This document shows positions 30,882-32,472 of a stretch of DNA of 32,472 bases, in pieces. How positions within the stretch are numbered: position 1 is the stretch's first letter; each line of letters begins with the position of its first letter. Under the pieces are notes generated by a model. It had not been told where the DNA came from and ran no database searches. It saw nothing but the letters and a program-made list of their open reading frames with translations. The translations under genes and the position numbers were made by a program. Origin of the DNA: Hydrogenimonas sp. (GTDB lineage: Bacteria; Campylobacterota; Campylobacteria; Campylobacterales; Hydrogenimonadaceae); contig QNYO01000050.1 in NCBI GenBank assembly GCA_003978765.1, forward strand, positions 1-32,472, in the 5' to 3' direction.

Positions 30882-31352
30882 CTAAGAGACGGCTTGGACA
30901 AAGAGGAGCCAGTAAACACCAACCCCCATAAGAGCCGTGATACTCATGCCTGCAAAAACAAAACGCCCCACACTTTTATGGTTTGAGAAGATGGGTTGAT
31001 GGTTCCGAAATGCTTTAAAAGAGCGAATCACCTGATACCCCCATGCAAGAATTGAGATCAGAGCAATCAGAATATGCACCACCATATAGATGGTCATCTT
31101 CTCTTTTCCAAACGATGTATTGGTCAAATCAGCCCAATACCCACCATCCACACGAATACCAATCTCAAAAAAGAGAACCACTGCCATCGTCACTACAAAA
31201 AGGGACAGTTGAAGATAGGCGTGGGCTTTGAGCCGTTTTTTCACAGCCAAAAAGATAGCACCTGCTAAGAGTAGAGGCAAAAGTGCAAAATAGAGTGTTG
31301 CCACATCCATATACAAAGGAGCCTCTGTCCCTAAAAAACCTTTTTCAAACAT
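30882..31352 (-). CDS. DUF420-like four-helix membrane protein
   Basis: The protein has 156 residues and about four transmembrane segments (ATLYFALLPLLLAGAIFLAV, LQLSLFVVTMAVVLFFEIG, MVVHILIALISILAWGYQVI, and a C-terminal helix ending LLFVQAVS). It resembles the DUF420 family found near cytochrome oxidase genes in other bacteria. Conserved His in HAYLQLS and VVHILIA could bind metal or heme. The function is not established. The ATG at 31352 has AAGGAG 4 nt upstream, inside the end of the upstream antiporter gene. The two genes are one base apart and are probably cotranscribed. Confidence 0.8.
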   Translation of the reverse strand: MFEKGFLGTEAPLYMDVATLYFALLPLLLAGAIFLAVKKRLKAHAYLQLSLFVVTMAVVLFFEIGIRVDGGYWADLTNTSFGKEKMTIYMVVHILIALISILAWGYQVIRSFKAFRNHQPIFSNHKSVGRFVFAGMSITALMGVGVYWLLFVQAVS

Positions 31353-31353
31353 A

Positions 31354-32472
31354 CTACTCCTTCTGACCAATTCTTAAACGGCATCGCATAGCCTCAACAA
31401 CCAGTAGCCTTGCCATCTCACGACTCTGAACCAAAACATGATCGATCTGTAGATCCTCAATCATCGACTGCTCCTCTTCATTACGCACTTTCACCACAAC
31501 ATTGGCATGGGGTGCGATGTCCATCAACGCTTCACAAATGAGACGAAGGTGACGGATATGGTCAACCGCCACAATGACCGCACTGGCACGATCGATATCA
31601 AACTGCTTTAACACCTCTTTATTGGCAGCATTGGCAAAAAAGATTGGTTCTCCCATCCTCTGCCCCTGCTCCATACGATGGATATTGTGTTCGAGTATAA
31701 CATAGCTCACCCCTTGACGCTTCAGCTCTGCTACCACCTTCTGCCCCAATGGACCAAATCCACAAACAATAATATGGTCATTAAAGCCTGTCGAGGCTAC
31801 TTTCACCATCTTAGGTTCAGGCTCTGGAATCAATCGGTCGGTAATCTCATGGATACGGGCAAGAATAAAGACAGAGAGCACCATCGAAATCACAACCGCA
31901 CTCAAAAGGATCTGTGCCTGCTCACCATCAATCAGAAGATTGGCTTGTGCCAACGAAAAGACAGCGAGTGCAAACTCTCCCACCTGAGCAAGTGCCAATG
32001 CTGTCTTCATGGCAATACGAAGTCGGGTAAAGAAGCGTAAAAAGAGGTAGATAATCCCAAACTTTACAGCCATAACAATGAGTGTCACCAAAAGAATCTG
32101 ACCAATATTTTGTGCAACAACCTGCAGATCGATCTGCATACCAACAGTGACAAAGAAGAGTCCAAGAAGCAGATCTCTAAAAGGGACTAACTCCGCTTCA
32201 ATCTGATACTTATAATGGGTCTCTGCCAACATCATCCCTGCCAAAAACGCTCCCAATGAGTAGGTAAAACCAAAAAGATGTGCCAACTCAGCCGATCCCA
32301 CAACCAAAAAGAGAACGGTACCCAAAAAGATTTCAGATGAGTCGGTGCGTGTCACCCACTCCAAAAGCCAGTTGATCACATACTTACCTACCAGATAGAT
32401 AATGAGCCCTACCAAGATCGCATCGATCACAATCTTTTTGAGCATCAAAAAGATATGGCTATCATTGGATGC
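31354..32472 (-). CDS. Kef-type CPA2 cation/proton antiporter with TrkA-N domain, 5' end outside the window
   Basis: The reading frame stays open to the window edge, so about the first third of the membrane domain is missing. The visible part has some seven transmembrane segments, including the family segments TYSLGAFLAGMMLAET and LVPFRDLLLGLFFVTVGMQID. A cytosolic RCK/TrkA-N domain follows, with the NAD-binding Rossmann motif IIVCGFGPLGQKVVAEL, and the protein ends ...RLRIGQKE. Family members exchange K+ (or Na+) for H+ in response to cytosolic signals. The in-frame TTG-ATG near 32448 is internal, because the residues upstream (NDSHIFL) fit the family. Confidence 0.92.
   Translation of the reverse strand, partial: ASNDSHIFLMLKKIVIDAILVGLIIYLVGKYVINWLLEWVTRTDSSEIFLGTVLFLVVGSAELAHLFGFTYSLGAFLAGMMLAETHYKYQIEAELVPFRDLLLGLFFVTVGMQIDLQVVAQNIGQILLVTLIVMAVKFGIIYLFLRFFTRLRIAMKTALALAQVGEFALAVFSLAQANLLIDGEQAQILLSAVVISMVLSVFILARIHEITDRLIPEPEPKMVKVASTGFNDHIIVCGFGPLGQKVVAELKRQGVSYVILEHNIHRMEQGQRMGEPIFFANAANKEVLKQFDIDRASAVIVAVDHIRHLRLICEALMDIAPHANVVVKVRNEEEQSMIEDLQIDHVLVQSREMARLLVVEAMRCRLRIGQKE

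Noticed and set aside
32445-32450. True start of the Kef-type antiporter at the TTG-ATG near 32448
   Set aside because: The frame is open to the window edge and the residues upstream continue a family-like sequence, so this is an internal position of a partial gene.

Overview
The window looks like Campylobacterota (epsilonproteobacterial) chromosome, most like a hydrogen- and sulfur-oxidising genus such as Sulfurovum or its relatives. This is inferred from the gene content: a Wolinella-type hydABCDE uptake hydrogenase, HupSL, a Coo/Ech-like group 4 hydrogenase, PsrABC, SQR, and AT-rich intergenic DNA with TATAAT-type -10 boxes. No rRNA, tRNA, CRISPR array or intact insertion sequence was seen. 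Most of the window is one hydrogen/sulfur energy-metabolism island carrying three different [NiFe] hydrogenases and most of their maturation genes.

Region 1 (1-6071, minus strand): a Coo/Ech-like group 4 [NiFe] hydrogenase operon. In transcription order it holds a Cys-rich 99-residue protein, a small subunit fused to a 2x[4Fe-4S] ferredoxin, a NuoC-like subunit, the large subunit, a four-cluster ferredoxin, hypA and a GltD/NfnB-like flavoprotein. After a hairpin and a new promoter come hypB and the first 12 codons of hypC at the window edge. No membrane-arm subunit (CooM/CooK or EchA/EchB type) is present in the visible part.

Region 2 (6158-13599): a TetR regulator (A), an alpha-carbonic anhydrase homologue that seems to have lost one zinc ligand, the polysulfide reductase operon psrABC, and two more TetR genes (B, C). 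B appears to start with ATT.

Region 3 (13629-19781, minus): hydABCDE, a TAT-exported membrane-bound uptake hydrogenase with cytochrome b, maturation protease and HypF-like HydE. An intrinsic-terminator-like stem-loop separates hydC from hydDE. TetR C and B follow directly.

Region 4 (20107-25895): a plus-strand operon of TetR D, hupS, hupL (a cytosolic hydrogenase with no signal peptide and no C-terminal extension) and a transposase-derived Zn-ribbon protein, convergent with hypF.

Region 5 (26015-32472, minus): a TAT-exported sulfide:quinone oxidoreductase, then housekeeping genes recJ, pyrG, a DUF420-like membrane protein and the 3' part of a Kef-type antiporter that runs off the window.

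Working model (inference): Hyd feeds electrons from H2 to the quinone pool, and Psr uses quinol electrons to reduce polysulfide or a related sulfur compound. SQR feeds sulfide electrons into the quinone pool. The group 4 enzyme and HupSL act in the cytosol on ferredoxin/NAD(P)H or as an H2 sensor. Four paralogous TetR proteins and a recurring 19-bp site, TGAATGAA-N5-ATTYAT, in front of psrA and hydA and (weakly) before the group 4 operon suggest a shared regulatory circuit.
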